Below are positions 55,521 through 62,712 of a stretch of 64,000 nt of DNA, in pieces (the first letter of the stretch is position 1; every line of letters begins with the position of its first letter). The notes under the pieces are model-generated. The model made no database searches, had not been told where the DNA came from, and saw only the letters and a program-made list of their open reading frames with translations. The stretch covers positions 186,001 through 250,000 of the forward strand of contig NZ_JBBYXK010000003.1 of assembly GCF_039655875.1 (NCBI RefSeq), read 5' to 3'. This DNA is from Emcibacter sp. SYSU 3D8 (lineage in GTDB: Bacteria; Pseudomonadota; Alphaproteobacteria; SMXS01). The position numbers and the translations under genes are program-made.

Positions 55521-56946
55521 CGATGACGTTCGAGAACTGCCACGGATCCTCGGCGTCGTAATCGTCGGGGAACAGGCCGCCTTCACGGTGGGCCAGCGGC
55601 GTCCAGTCGGTATAGACCCCGACCACGGGGCCCAGATAAGGCCGCTGCACCTCCAGGCACCGCTCGAAGTCGGTCTCGTCCGCCTCGACCACGCCGCGAT
55701 CCGGATTCTCCAGCGCCCAGACCATGCCGGCCAGCACCGCCGAGGTCACCTGCAGGCCGGTGGCGTTCTGATAGGGCGCGATCTCGCGGGTTTCCTCGAT
55801 GGACAGTTGCGAGCCGTACCAGTAGGCGTTCTTGCCGTGGCCGTAGAGCAGCACGCCCAGTTCGTCGATGCCGTCGACGATTTCGTGCTCGTCCAGAATG
55901 GTCCAGTTGTCCTGGCGCTGCCATTCGGACCCGGCCATCTCGTGCAGCGACAGCACCGCATCGTCGCAGGGATGATAGGCGTAGTGGCAGGTCGGCCGGT
56001 AGACGGCGTTGCCGTCCTCGCGGACGGTGAAATAGTCGGCGATGGAAATCGACTCGTTGTGGGTCACCAGGAAGCCATGCTGGGCCTGTGCCGTCGGCGT
56101 CCACGAGCGGACGCGGGTGCCGGCGCCGGGACGCATGAGGTAGATCGCCGCGCCGCAGCCGCCTTCATGGGTGCGGCCTTCCGGCGGCAGCGCCTTCTCA
56201 TGGGTGCCCCAGCCCAGCTCGGCCGGCTGCAGGCCCTCCGAGATGAAGCCTTCCACCGACCAGGTGTTGACGAAGACGCCCTGCGGCTTGGGATCACGGG
56301 CGCGCTGGGTGTCGCGCTCGGCGATGTGGATGCCCTTGACGCCGACCTGCTGCATCAACTGCGCCCAGGCCTCGCGGGTGGCCGGCCGCTCGACCTTCAT
56401 GCCCATGTCGGACGCCAGATTGAGCAGCGCCTGCTTGACGAACCAGGACACCATGCCCGGATTGGCGCCGCAGCAATTGACCGCGGTCGGGCCGCCGGGG
56501 CGGCGCTCGCGCAGATCGAGGACTCTCTGGCGCAGGGTGTAGTTGGACCGCTCGGAAACGCTCTTGGTGGTATCCGTGTAGAAGCCAAGCCACGGCTCGG
56601 CGACCGTGTCGACATAGAGGGCGTCGACATCCTTGCACAATTCCATCATCGCGACGGACGAGACATCCACCGACAGATTGACCAGAAAGGCCCGGCTCGG
56701 TCCGGCGGTCAGCAGCGGGGTCAACAGCTCCCGGTAGGAATCCTCCAGCACGGCGGCGTGTACGAAATTCGCGCCTTCCGCTTCCACCATGCGCCGGTGA
56801 GCGTCATCCGGATCGATCACCGTGATCCGCGAGGGTTCGCCCGCGATATGTCGCAGGATCAACGGCAGCGTGCCGCGGCCGATCGAACCGAATCCGATCA
56901 TGATGATCGGACCGGTGAAATGGGCGTGAATGGGCCATGCTGTCAT
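55513..56946 (-). CDS. hss: Homospermidine synthase
   Basis: This 477-aa NAD-dependent enzyme makes sym-homospermidine from two putrescines. Family features are the Rossmann start IIMIGFGSIGRGTLPLILRH, the GGPTAVNCCGANPGMVSWFVKQAL block, GWGTHEKALPPEGRTHEGGCGAAIYLMRPGAGTRVRSWTPT and SCHYAYHPCDD-like PTCHYAYHPCDDAVLSLHEM. ATG 56946 has AAGGAG ten bases upstream. It is the third gene after odc and the GNAT gene, so ornithine to putrescine to homospermidine is encoded as one unit. A hairpin with 11-base arms stands just upstream. Confidence 0.95.
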   Translation of the reverse strand: MTAWPIHAHFTGPIIMIGFGSIGRGTLPLILRHIAGEPSRITVIDPDDAHRRMVEAEGANFVHAAVLEDSYRELLTPLLTAGPSRAFLVNLSVDVSSVAMMELCKDVDALYVDTVAEPWLGFYTDTTKSVSERSNYTLRQRVLDLRERRPGGPTAVNCCGANPGMVSWFVKQALLNLASDMGMKVERPATREAWAQLMQQVGVKGIHIAERDTQRARDPKPQGVFVNTWSVEGFISEGLQPAELGWGTHEKALPPEGRTHEGGCGAAIYLMRPGAGTRVRSWTPTAQAQHGFLVTHNESISIADYFTVREDGNAVYRPTCHYAYHPCDDAVLSLHEMAGSEWQRQDNWTILDEHEIVDGIDELGVLLYGHGKNAYWYGSQLSIEETREIAPYQNATGLQVTSAVLAGMVWALENPDRGVVEADETDFERCLEVQRPYLGPVVGVYTDWTPLAHREGGLFPDDYDAEDPWQFSNVIVR

Positions 56947-56971
56947 GGTGAAGGACTCCTTGCATATTATT

Positions 56972-57011
56972 GGAACGGCTCTGCGGTCCTGGCGGACTGT
57001 AGAGCCGTTCC
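56972..57011 (-). promoter_or_regulatory. Long inverted repeat in the leader of hss
   Basis: GGAACGGCTCT (56972-56982) is exactly complementary to AGAGCCGTTCC (57001-57011), with an 18-base spacer. It lies 25 bases upstream of the hss ATG, in the gap after the GNAT gene. It may be an attenuator, an mRNA processing site or a regulator site; no T-run follows. Confidence 0.5.
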
Positions 57012-57073
57012 ATTTCGGATCATGTGTCGCGATCCCGGCCAGTGCAATCCCGCGTCGGCCTGGCCGGACGGGT

Positions 57074-57646
57074 CTAGAGCGCCGCGGTCAGCAGCGTTTC
57101 TTCGGTCTGGTTCTCGTTGGCGGCAATGAGCGAGCCGCGTCGGTCGTCGTCCAGCGCTTCGCCTAGGGCCGCAACCATGCCCGAGGCACCGCGCAGGGCG
57201 GCGGGGGTCAGTTCGAGACCCAGGAAGCGGTCCCGCTCCACCGGTCCGGGCAGCGTCAGGTGGCCGGTAAGCTCGGCCGTGAAGCCGAAGCGCCCGTAAT
57301 AGGACGCATCGCCAACCAGGATCACGGCGCCATGGGCTCGGGCAGAGGCCTCGGCCAGTGCATGGTCCATCAGCAGGGTGCCGATGCCCAGGCCGTGGTA
57401 TTCGGGCAGCACGCCGATCGGTCCAAGCAGCAGGGCCGCCCCGGCGGTTCCCGCGGTGACGTGCCAGAGCCGCACGGTGCCGACAAGCTGTTGCCCTGTC
57501 AGGGCGCTGAACGCGAGCCCTTCGGCGGGGACGCGACCCCGCCGAAGCTTCTCGCAGGTTTTCAGGTGCCGTCCGGGCAGGGCCCGGTCCAGCAGGATTT
57601 CCCGCGCTGGAATGTCCAGCGCCGTTTCGTTGCGAACCACGATCAT
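57074..57646 (-). CDS. GNAT family N-acetyltransferase
   Basis: This 190-aa protein has the acetyl-CoA-binding GNAT core LLLGPIGVLPEYHGLGIGTLLMDHALAEASARAHGAVILVGDASYYGRFGF, where PEYHGLGIG is the pyrophosphate loop and the YYGRFGF segment is typical of the YhbS-like group. It lies nine bases after odc and before hss, so a polyamine or ornithine-related substrate is attractive but not proven. ATG 57646 is used. Length is normal. Confidence 0.88.
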   Translation of the reverse strand: MIVVRNETALDIPAREILLDRALPGRHLKTCEKLRRGRVPAEGLAFSALTGQQLVGTVRLWHVTAGTAGAALLLGPIGVLPEYHGLGIGTLLMDHALAEASARAHGAVILVGDASYYGRFGFTAELTGHLTLPGPVERDRFLGLELTPAALRGASGMVAALGEALDDDRRGSLIAANENQTEETLLTAAL

Positions 57647-57655
57647 GGCCGTGCC

Positions 57656-58789
57656 TTAGATGACGATCGCCTGCAGAGGCGAAAACCCGTTGAAGGCGAC
57701 CGATGCGTAGGTGGTGGTATAGGCACCTGTCGCCTCGATCAGGACCTCGTCGCCGATCTCCAGGGAAATGGGGAGCGGATACGGTGTCCGTTCATAGAGC
57801 ACGTCAGCCGAATCGCATGTCGGGCCGGCCAGGACACAGGGGGCGACCGCATCACCATCGCGCGGCGTGCGGATGGGATAACGGATGGACTCGTCCATGG
57901 TTTCCGCCAGGCCGCCGAATTTGCCGATGTCCAGATACACCCAGCGGACGCTGTCGTTGTCCGATTTGCGGGAGATCAGCACGACTTCGGCCTTGATCAC
58001 GCCGGCATCGCCAACCATGCCCCGGCCCGGTTCGATAATGGTTTCGGGCAGACGGTTGCCGAAGTGTCGTCGGAGGGCGCCGAAGATGGCCTGCGCATAG
58101 GCGTCGACCCGTGGCACGTCCTTCAGGTACTTGGTGGGAAAGCCGCCGCCCATGTTGACCATGGACAGCTGAATGCCCCGTTCGGTCAGGGTGCGGAATA
58201 CGGCGGACGCGTCGGACAGCGCACGGTCCCATGCTTCCACGTTGCCCTGCTGCGAGCCCACATGGAACGAGATGCCATAGGGCGACAGGCCCAGGTCACG
58301 CGCCTTCTCCAGCACGCCGACCGCCATGGCCGGCACGCAGCCGAACTTGCGGCTCAGCGGCCATTCAGCGCCATCGCCGTCGGTCAGCACCCGGCAGAAC
58401 ACGCGGGCGCCGGGCGCCTGGCGCGCGATCTTCTCCACCTCTTCGACGCAGTCGACCGCATAGAGATCGATGCCGAGCTGGAAGGCGCGCGCGATATCGC
58501 GCTCCTTCTTGATGGTATTGCCGAACGAAATCCGGTCCGGGGTCGCGCCGGCGGCCAGGGCCATTTCGACTTCCGCCACCGAGGCGGTGTCGAAGCTCGA
58601 GCCCAGATCGGCCAGCAGGCGCAGGACGGCCGGCTCGGGGTTCGCCTTGACGGCATAGAAGATGCGCGTCTCCGGCAGCGCCCGGGCGAACGCCAGATAA
58701 TTCTCACGAACGACGTCGAGATCGACGACGAGACACGGGCCCTCGGGGCGCGTGGAAGCCAGATAGTCAAGAACGCGTTGGGTCGCCAT
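57656..58789 (-). CDS. odc: Ornithine decarboxylase, eukaryote-like type III fold
   Basis: This 377-aa PLP enzyme belongs to the alanine-racemase-fold decarboxylases and should convert L-ornithine to putrescine (lysine is possible). PLP-binding Lys48 is in FYAVKANPEPAV; HVGSQ and GGGFP bind the phosphate (EPGRGMVG); catalytic Cys325 is in GPTCDSADVLYE at the dimer interface. The C-terminus EATGAYTTTYASVAFNGFSP is typical. ATG 58789 has GGTAGGGG upstream. It is the first gene of odc-GNAT-hss and is preceded by a long structured leader. Confidence 0.93.
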   Translation of the reverse strand: MATQRVLDYLASTRPEGPCLVVDLDVVRENYLAFARALPETRIFYAVKANPEPAVLRLLADLGSSFDTASVAEVEMALAAGATPDRISFGNTIKKERDIARAFQLGIDLYAVDCVEEVEKIARQAPGARVFCRVLTDGDGAEWPLSRKFGCVPAMAVGVLEKARDLGLSPYGISFHVGSQQGNVEAWDRALSDASAVFRTLTERGIQLSMVNMGGGFPTKYLKDVPRVDAYAQAIFGALRRHFGNRLPETIIEPGRGMVGDAGVIKAEVVLISRKSDNDSVRWVYLDIGKFGGLAETMDESIRYPIRTPRDGDAVAPCVLAGPTCDSADVLYERTPYPLPISLEIGDEVLIEATGAYTTTYASVAFNGFSPLQAIVI

Positions 58790-58800
58790 AAGACTGATCC

Positions 58801-59040
58801 CCTACCTTCATTGCTGCCCGCGAAGGACGCCGCTCAGGAGACGCGATGGAGGCGCCGTACCCTGGGGGGATTCCTGCAGACCGGAATGGAACAACGCCAA
58901 TCGCGGCGAAACTCCGGTGGGTGCCTTAGGTTGGAACGGGAGGACCGATCCGCACATGGGGCAAAGATGGTGTGCCTCTTCAGTGTCGCCGGCTTTTGGA
59001 CAGCCGACTGAGACCAAAAAAGCCCTCACCGTCGTTGCTA
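58801..59040 (-). ncRNA. Structured odc leader, candidate speF RNA motif
   Basis: The 552-base gap 58790-59341 has no convincing gene. Its odc-proximal half, read on the minus strand, looks like conserved non-coding RNA. It has a stem GTCGGCT/AGCC..GAC near 59000, GCACA/TGTGC arms (58971-58975 with 58952-58956) and unusual strings such as CCGTTCCAACCTAAGGCACC and TCTGCAGGAATCCCCCCAGG. An RNA motif named speF lies upstream of ornithine decarboxylase genes in alphaproteobacteria, and this sequence and position fit my memory of it. The other half (59041-59341) is AT-richer near 59135-59160 and should hold the divergent promoters; nothing else is seen there. Confidence 0.6.
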
Positions 59041-59341
59041 TATGACGCCTCATCCCTGGGGGACGTTGTGCCGGCGCCTATGGGCACGTGCGACTATTGG
59101 GCAGACAGTGAAATATGAGTTTCACCCTTCGGAATCAAGTTAAATTTTTTTCGCAGTTTCGCGTTGCCCTTCAACGCGTTGCCAGCGGTTTTCCAGCGGC
59201 CGGAAATGGCTGTTTTCCGCTCTTGGCGTGCTGTTCGGTCACCTTGTTTCCGGCGTCCCCTGCCGCTACACTCCGCCGCCAAATCACGGCAACGGCGCCT
59301 CCTGGCGCTACCCGCCACCTCGAATTGTGAGTAGAGCCACC

Positions 59342-59995
59342 ATGAAACGCTTCCTCCGCACGACGGCTGCCGCACGGGTATCCGCAGTTTTGGCTTTGGC
59401 CGCCATGGCGTTCACCGGCACGGTGTCGCTGGATGCCCATGCCGCCGATTCCAAGGGGAACTACATCGTCCGGGGCATCGGCGCGCGGCCGTGTTCGGAC
59501 TACATGGCCGCTGTCGGCAAGAGCGCGACGGACGTGATGCCTTACATGTCCTGGATGGAGGGCTATCTCACCGGCATCAACCGGTTGCAGGCCCAGACCT
59601 TCGATGTGTCGCCGGTCACCGAAGCCGCGATCGTTGGCCAGATGGTCCGCAATTATTGCACCACCCAGCCGACTCTCCGTTTCGAGACCGCGGTGGCCCA
59701 GCTGATGAACTTCTTCGCGCCCTACAAGGTGACCGCGCAATCGCAGCTCGTCGAGGTGACGGTGGGCGACGCGCGTGCCGCGCTTCGGCAATCGACCCTG
59801 AAATGGATGCAGGAGAAGCTGAAGGCCCAGGGCCAGTTCACCGGTACGCCGGACGGCCTCTACGGCAACACCACCAAGACCGCGTTGATCGCCTTCCAGA
59901 AGGCGGCCAAGATTCCCGAAACCGGTGTGCCCGATGCACGCACGCTGGTGCAGTTCATCCAGAACGAAGCGCAGGCCCAGGGCGCCAAGCCCTGA
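59342..59995 (+). CDS. Secreted HdeA-like and peptidoglycan-binding protein
   Basis: This 217-aa protein has a signal peptide ending DAHA|AD. An HdeA-like helical region follows with two cysteines (ARPCSDYMAAVGKSATDVMPYMSWMEGYLTGINRLQAQTFDVSP ... RNYCTTQPTLRFETAVAQLM). A peptidoglycan-binding type 1 domain ends the protein (ALRQSTLKWMQEKLKAQGQFTGTPDGLYGNTTKTALIAFQKAAKIPETGVPDARTLVQFI). It is probably periplasmic and wall-associated. ATG 59342 starts the signal peptide. No enzyme domain is present. Its exact role is unknown; HdeA relatives are acid-stress chaperones. Confidence 0.82.
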   Translation: MKRFLRTTAAARVSAVLALAAMAFTGTVSLDAHAADSKGNYIVRGIGARPCSDYMAAVGKSATDVMPYMSWMEGYLTGINRLQAQTFDVSPVTEAAIVGQMVRNYCTTQPTLRFETAVAQLMNFFAPYKVTAQSQLVEVTVGDARAALRQSTLKWMQEKLKAQGQFTGTPDGLYGNTTKTALIAFQKAAKIPETGVPDARTLVQFIQNEAQAQGAKP

Positions 59996-60068
59996 TTGTT
60001 GCGCCGGGTGGCTGTCTGAAGGCAGCCGGGATCGTCGCCGGGATCGCCGTTTTCGCAGGAGAATCGTC

Positions 60069-60527
60069 ATGACCATCGAAGAGCTGCTCGAGATCGAAGA
60101 GATCAAGCAACTGCGGATCATGTACTCGCACTATTTTGACGGCAGCCAGATCGACGACCTGGCCGCGTTGTTCACCGAGGACGCGGTCTGCGAGTTCACC
60201 GAGGACTATGGCGGGAACTGGGTCGGCCGCGACACCATCCGCGCCAATTATGCCAAGTTCGCCAATGCCGAGCGGCCGTTCTCGTTCATGCATGCCAACA
60301 CCAATCCGTGGATTCGGATCCTGAGCCCGACCGAGGCCAATGGCCGCTGGTACCTGCTCGACCTGGCGCTGGGCGAGGGGCAGGAAAACCCGCTCGGCCT
60401 GTTCGGTGTCTATGACGACGTCTACCGGAAGGTGGACGGCAAGTGGCTGATCGCCCGCACCCGGATCGATTTCCTGTGGCCCAAGCGCAGCTTCGTCGGC
60501 TTCCGCAGCCCCGGCGTGAACGGATAG
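60069..60527 (+). CDS. NTF2-like (SnoaL) family protein
   Basis: This 152-aa protein has the nuclear transport factor 2-like cone fold of the SnoaL_4 type (LLEIEEIKQLRIMYSHYFDGSQIDDLAALFTEDAVCEF, GGNWVGRDTIRANYAKF, GVYDDVYRKVDGKWLIARTRIDFLW). Many members are small isomerases or dehydratases in aromatic, terpenoid or polyketide pathways; others only bind ligands. ATG 60069 has GCAGGAG upstream. The upstream gap of 73 bases suggests it could be co-transcribed with the preceding gene. Confidence 0.88.
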   Translation: MTIEELLEIEEIKQLRIMYSHYFDGSQIDDLAALFTEDAVCEFTEDYGGNWVGRDTIRANYAKFANAERPFSFMHANTNPWIRILSPTEANGRWYLLDLALGEGQENPLGLFGVYDDVYRKVDGKWLIARTRIDFLWPKRSFVGFRSPGVNG

Positions 60528-60696
60528 CCAGTCGGCGACGGCTTGGACCCAACAGAATTTGTCATTGCCGCGTCGCCGGACAGGGCCGATATTCCAGTGC
60601 ATGTTCACAGGAGCCTGGGCGGCTCCTCCAGGAGGCCAAGATGATCCAGTTGGGCACGGATCGTCCGTTGTCGGCGGATTTCGGCCGGAAGGCCGC

Positions 60697-61212
60697 ATGG
60701 CGGGGCCCATGCGCATGAAGACGACGACCAGGACGCTTATCGACGACCTTGCCAGTACCTTGCGCCAGCGCGTGCTGCCGTTGGCCGGAGACGCGGCGGC
60801 CCATGTGCGTGATGTTATCGCCGGGCTCGATCTTCTGGCGGTGCGCATCGAACTGGAAGGGGACATCGTCTGGAGCGATATCGCCGATCAGCGTCTGATG
60901 CTCGCGGCCATCGAGCAGGAAACCCGGCAGGTCGCGGACGAGCCCTGGAAGGGGCTCTCCGCAGCCATCGCCCGGGAATTGGACCGGGTCTGGCATGCGC
61001 CCGCGCATTATCCCGAAATGGCAGTGCTGGAGGCCGAGAACCGCCGGCTGCGCGGGCTGATCGACAAGACGCTGGCCGCGGTCGAGGCGGCGCCCGGACC
61101 GCTCGGCGAAAAGCGCGCCCAGCGCCTTGTCCGGGCACTCGGCGGCTACCTGAAACGGCAGGCCGAGCGCGAGGCGCCGCTGCACCAGCAGGCGCAGGCC
61201 GCCGAGTCCTGA
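60697..61212 (+). CDS. Helical hypothetical protein, like the N-domain of the APH protein
   Basis: This 171-aa, almost wholly alpha-helical protein starts MAGPMRMKTTTRTLIDDLASTLRQRVLPLAGDAAAHVRDVIAGLDLLAVRIELEGD. Its first 50 residues resemble in pattern the N-terminal helices of the APH-like protein at 48.7 kb (LLSAIRRDLGTAIMPDLRLGEARLKAGMMHDMLGHMVAWM). A Leu-rich coil (MAVLEAENRRLRGLIDKTL) follows. ATG 60697 has GGAAGG upstream; ATG 60709 and 60715 are alternatives. A terminator follows. Its function is unknown; the similarity suggests a link to the same type of pathway. Confidence 0.65.
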   Translation: MAGPMRMKTTTRTLIDDLASTLRQRVLPLAGDAAAHVRDVIAGLDLLAVRIELEGDIVWSDIADQRLMLAAIEQETRQVADEPWKGLSAAIARELDRVWHAPAHYPEMAVLEAENRRLRGLIDKTLAAVEAAPGPLGEKRAQRLVRALGGYLKRQAEREAPLHQQAQAAES

Positions 61213-61287
61213 GCGGGCGCGCCGGGTCTGTTGCCGTAGTCGCACTTGATCCTGCAATGAAAAGGCACTCATAATCTTCAGCACCGG

Positions 61288-61315
61288 AAGCGGCCGGTCA
61301 GGGCCGGTCGCTTTT
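61288..61315 (+). terminator. Rho-independent terminator before the molybdenum hydroxylase operon
   Basis: AAGCGGCCGG (61288-61297) pairs with CCGGTCGCTT (61304-61313), with one G-T pair and a six-base loop, followed by TTTT. It separates the helical protein gene from the next operon. Confidence 0.75.
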
Positions 61316-61372
61316 GCCATAAAGAATCGCCGCGCCGGGGATGACGCGGTTCGACAGCTCAGGGAAGGTTTC

Positions 61373-62230
61373 ATGCAGTATCAGTCACCAGCCTCCATTG
61401 ACGAGGCCGTGGCGGCATTGGCATCGATCGGCGGCGCCCGCATTCTCGCGGGCGGCACCGATCTGCTGGTGCAGCTGCGATCGGGCGCCGCGTCGCCCGC
61501 CGCCGTCATCGACATCAAGAACATCGACGCTATGCGTGCCATCACCGAAACCGGGGAAGGCTTCCGCATCGGCGCGGCGGCGTGCGGTGCCGAGATCACC
61601 GACCACGCGGCGCTGGTCAGGGCCTGGCCGGGTGTGGCTGAGGCCGCGGGCCTGATCGGCTCGACCCAGGTGCAGGGACGCGCCAGCCTGGGCGGCAATG
61701 TGTGCAACGCCTCGCCGGCCGCCGACACCACGCCGGCGCTGATCGCCGCACGCGCCGTGGCCGAGATCGTCGGCCCGAACGGCCGCCGCGCCATTCCGGT
61801 CGAGCAGATCGCTACCGGTCCGGGAAAGACCTCGCTGGCGCCGGGCGAGATCGTCGTCTCGTTCCTGCTGCCGAAACCTGCGGGCCGTGCGGCCGATGCC
61901 TATCTGCGGCTGATCCCGCGCACCGAAATGGACATCGCCGTGGCGGGCGCCGCGGTCAACCTGACGCTGAACACCGATGGCACCATCGCCGACGCACGGG
62001 TCGCTATCGGCGCCGTCGCGCCGACGGCGCTGGTGCTGGACGCCGCGCCGGGCATCCTCGCGGGCAACCGTCCCGACGAGGCGATTCTGGCGAAGCTGGC
62101 AGACGCGGCCAGCGCCTTGGCCATGCCGATCGACGACAAGCGCGGCACCACGGACTACCGCCGGAAAGTGGTCGGCGTGCTGGCGAAACGGGCGGCGCTG
62201 ATCGCCTATGAACGGGCGGGAGCGCGCTGA
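61373..62230 (+). CDS. FAD-binding subunit of a molybdenum hydroxylase (CoxM-like)
   Basis: This 285-aa protein is the medium, FAD-binding subunit of a xanthine dehydrogenase-family enzyme. FAD-binding motifs are ARILAGGTDLLVQLRSG (24-40) and the TQVQGRASLGGNVCNASPAADTTPALIA segment; the C-terminal CO-dehydrogenase flavoprotein domain begins near residue 178 (LRLIPRTEMDIAVAGAAVNL). The start is ATG 61373 with AAGG upstream. It overlaps the next gene by one base. It should pass electrons from the iron-sulfur subunit to an acceptor. Confidence 0.93.
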   Translation: MQYQSPASIDEAVAALASIGGARILAGGTDLLVQLRSGAASPAAVIDIKNIDAMRAITETGEGFRIGAAACGAEITDHAALVRAWPGVAEAAGLIGSTQVQGRASLGGNVCNASPAADTTPALIAARAVAEIVGPNGRRAIPVEQIATGPGKTSLAPGEIVVSFLLPKPAGRAADAYLRLIPRTEMDIAVAGAAVNLTLNTDGTIADARVAIGAVAPTALVLDAAPGILAGNRPDEAILAKLADAASALAMPIDDKRGTTDYRRKVVGVLAKRAALIAYERAGAR

Positions 62231-62712
62231 TGGCCAAATCTCATGTATCCACCACGGTGAACGGCGATCCCGTCGAGTTCCTCTGCGACGCGCCCGAGAC
62301 CATGCTCGACGTGCTGCGCAACACCATGGGCCTGACCGGCACCAAGGAAGGCTGCGGCACCGGTGATTGCGGGGCCTGCTCGATCATCGTCGACGGGCGG
62401 CTGGTTTGCGGCTGCCTGATGCTGGCGGTCGAGGCGACCGGCAAGCAGATCACCACCATCGAGGGCATCGGCGCGCCCGACCGGCTGCATCCGGTGCAGC
62501 AGGCTTTCCTCGAGGATGCCGCGCTTCAGTGCGGGTTCTGCACGCCGGGCTTCATCGTTGCCGCCAAGGCGCTGCTCGACCGCAATCCCGATCCGACCGA
62601 AACCGAGATCCGCTACTGGCTGGCCGGAAACCTTTGCCGCTGCACCGGCTATGACAAGATCGTGCGCGCCGTGCAGCACGCGGCCGCCGAGATGAAAGGG
62701 CAACCCGCATGA
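62230..62712 (+). CDS. [2Fe-2S] subunit of a molybdenum hydroxylase (CoxS-like)
   Basis: This 160-aa small subunit has the plant-ferredoxin-type cluster site GCGTGDCGACSIIVDGRLVCGC and the second cluster site QCGFCTPGF ... GNLCRCTGYDKI. It carries electrons between the molybdenum cofactor and FAD. It starts one base before the end of the FAD subunit gene and overlaps the large subunit gene by ATGA, giving the medium-small-large order of CO dehydrogenase-type operons. Confidence 0.95.
   Translation: MAKSHVSTTVNGDPVEFLCDAPETMLDVLRNTMGLTGTKEGCGTGDCGACSIIVDGRLVCGCLMLAVEATGKQITTIEGIGAPDRLHPVQQAFLEDAALQCGFCTPGFIVAAKALLDRNPDPTETEIRYWLAGNLCRCTGYDKIVRAVQHAAAEMKGQPA

Noticed and set aside
56972-57011. 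GGAACGG near hss as a stress promoter
   Set aside because: The inverted GGAAC copies are about 30 bases apart with no CGTT at 16-17 bases in the hss direction.
58808-59053. An 81-codon minus-strand frame with HHLCPMCG in the odc leader
   Set aside because: No ribosome site or family match; the sequence is better explained as structured leader RNA. It could still be an upstream peptide and is worth a ribosome-profiling check.
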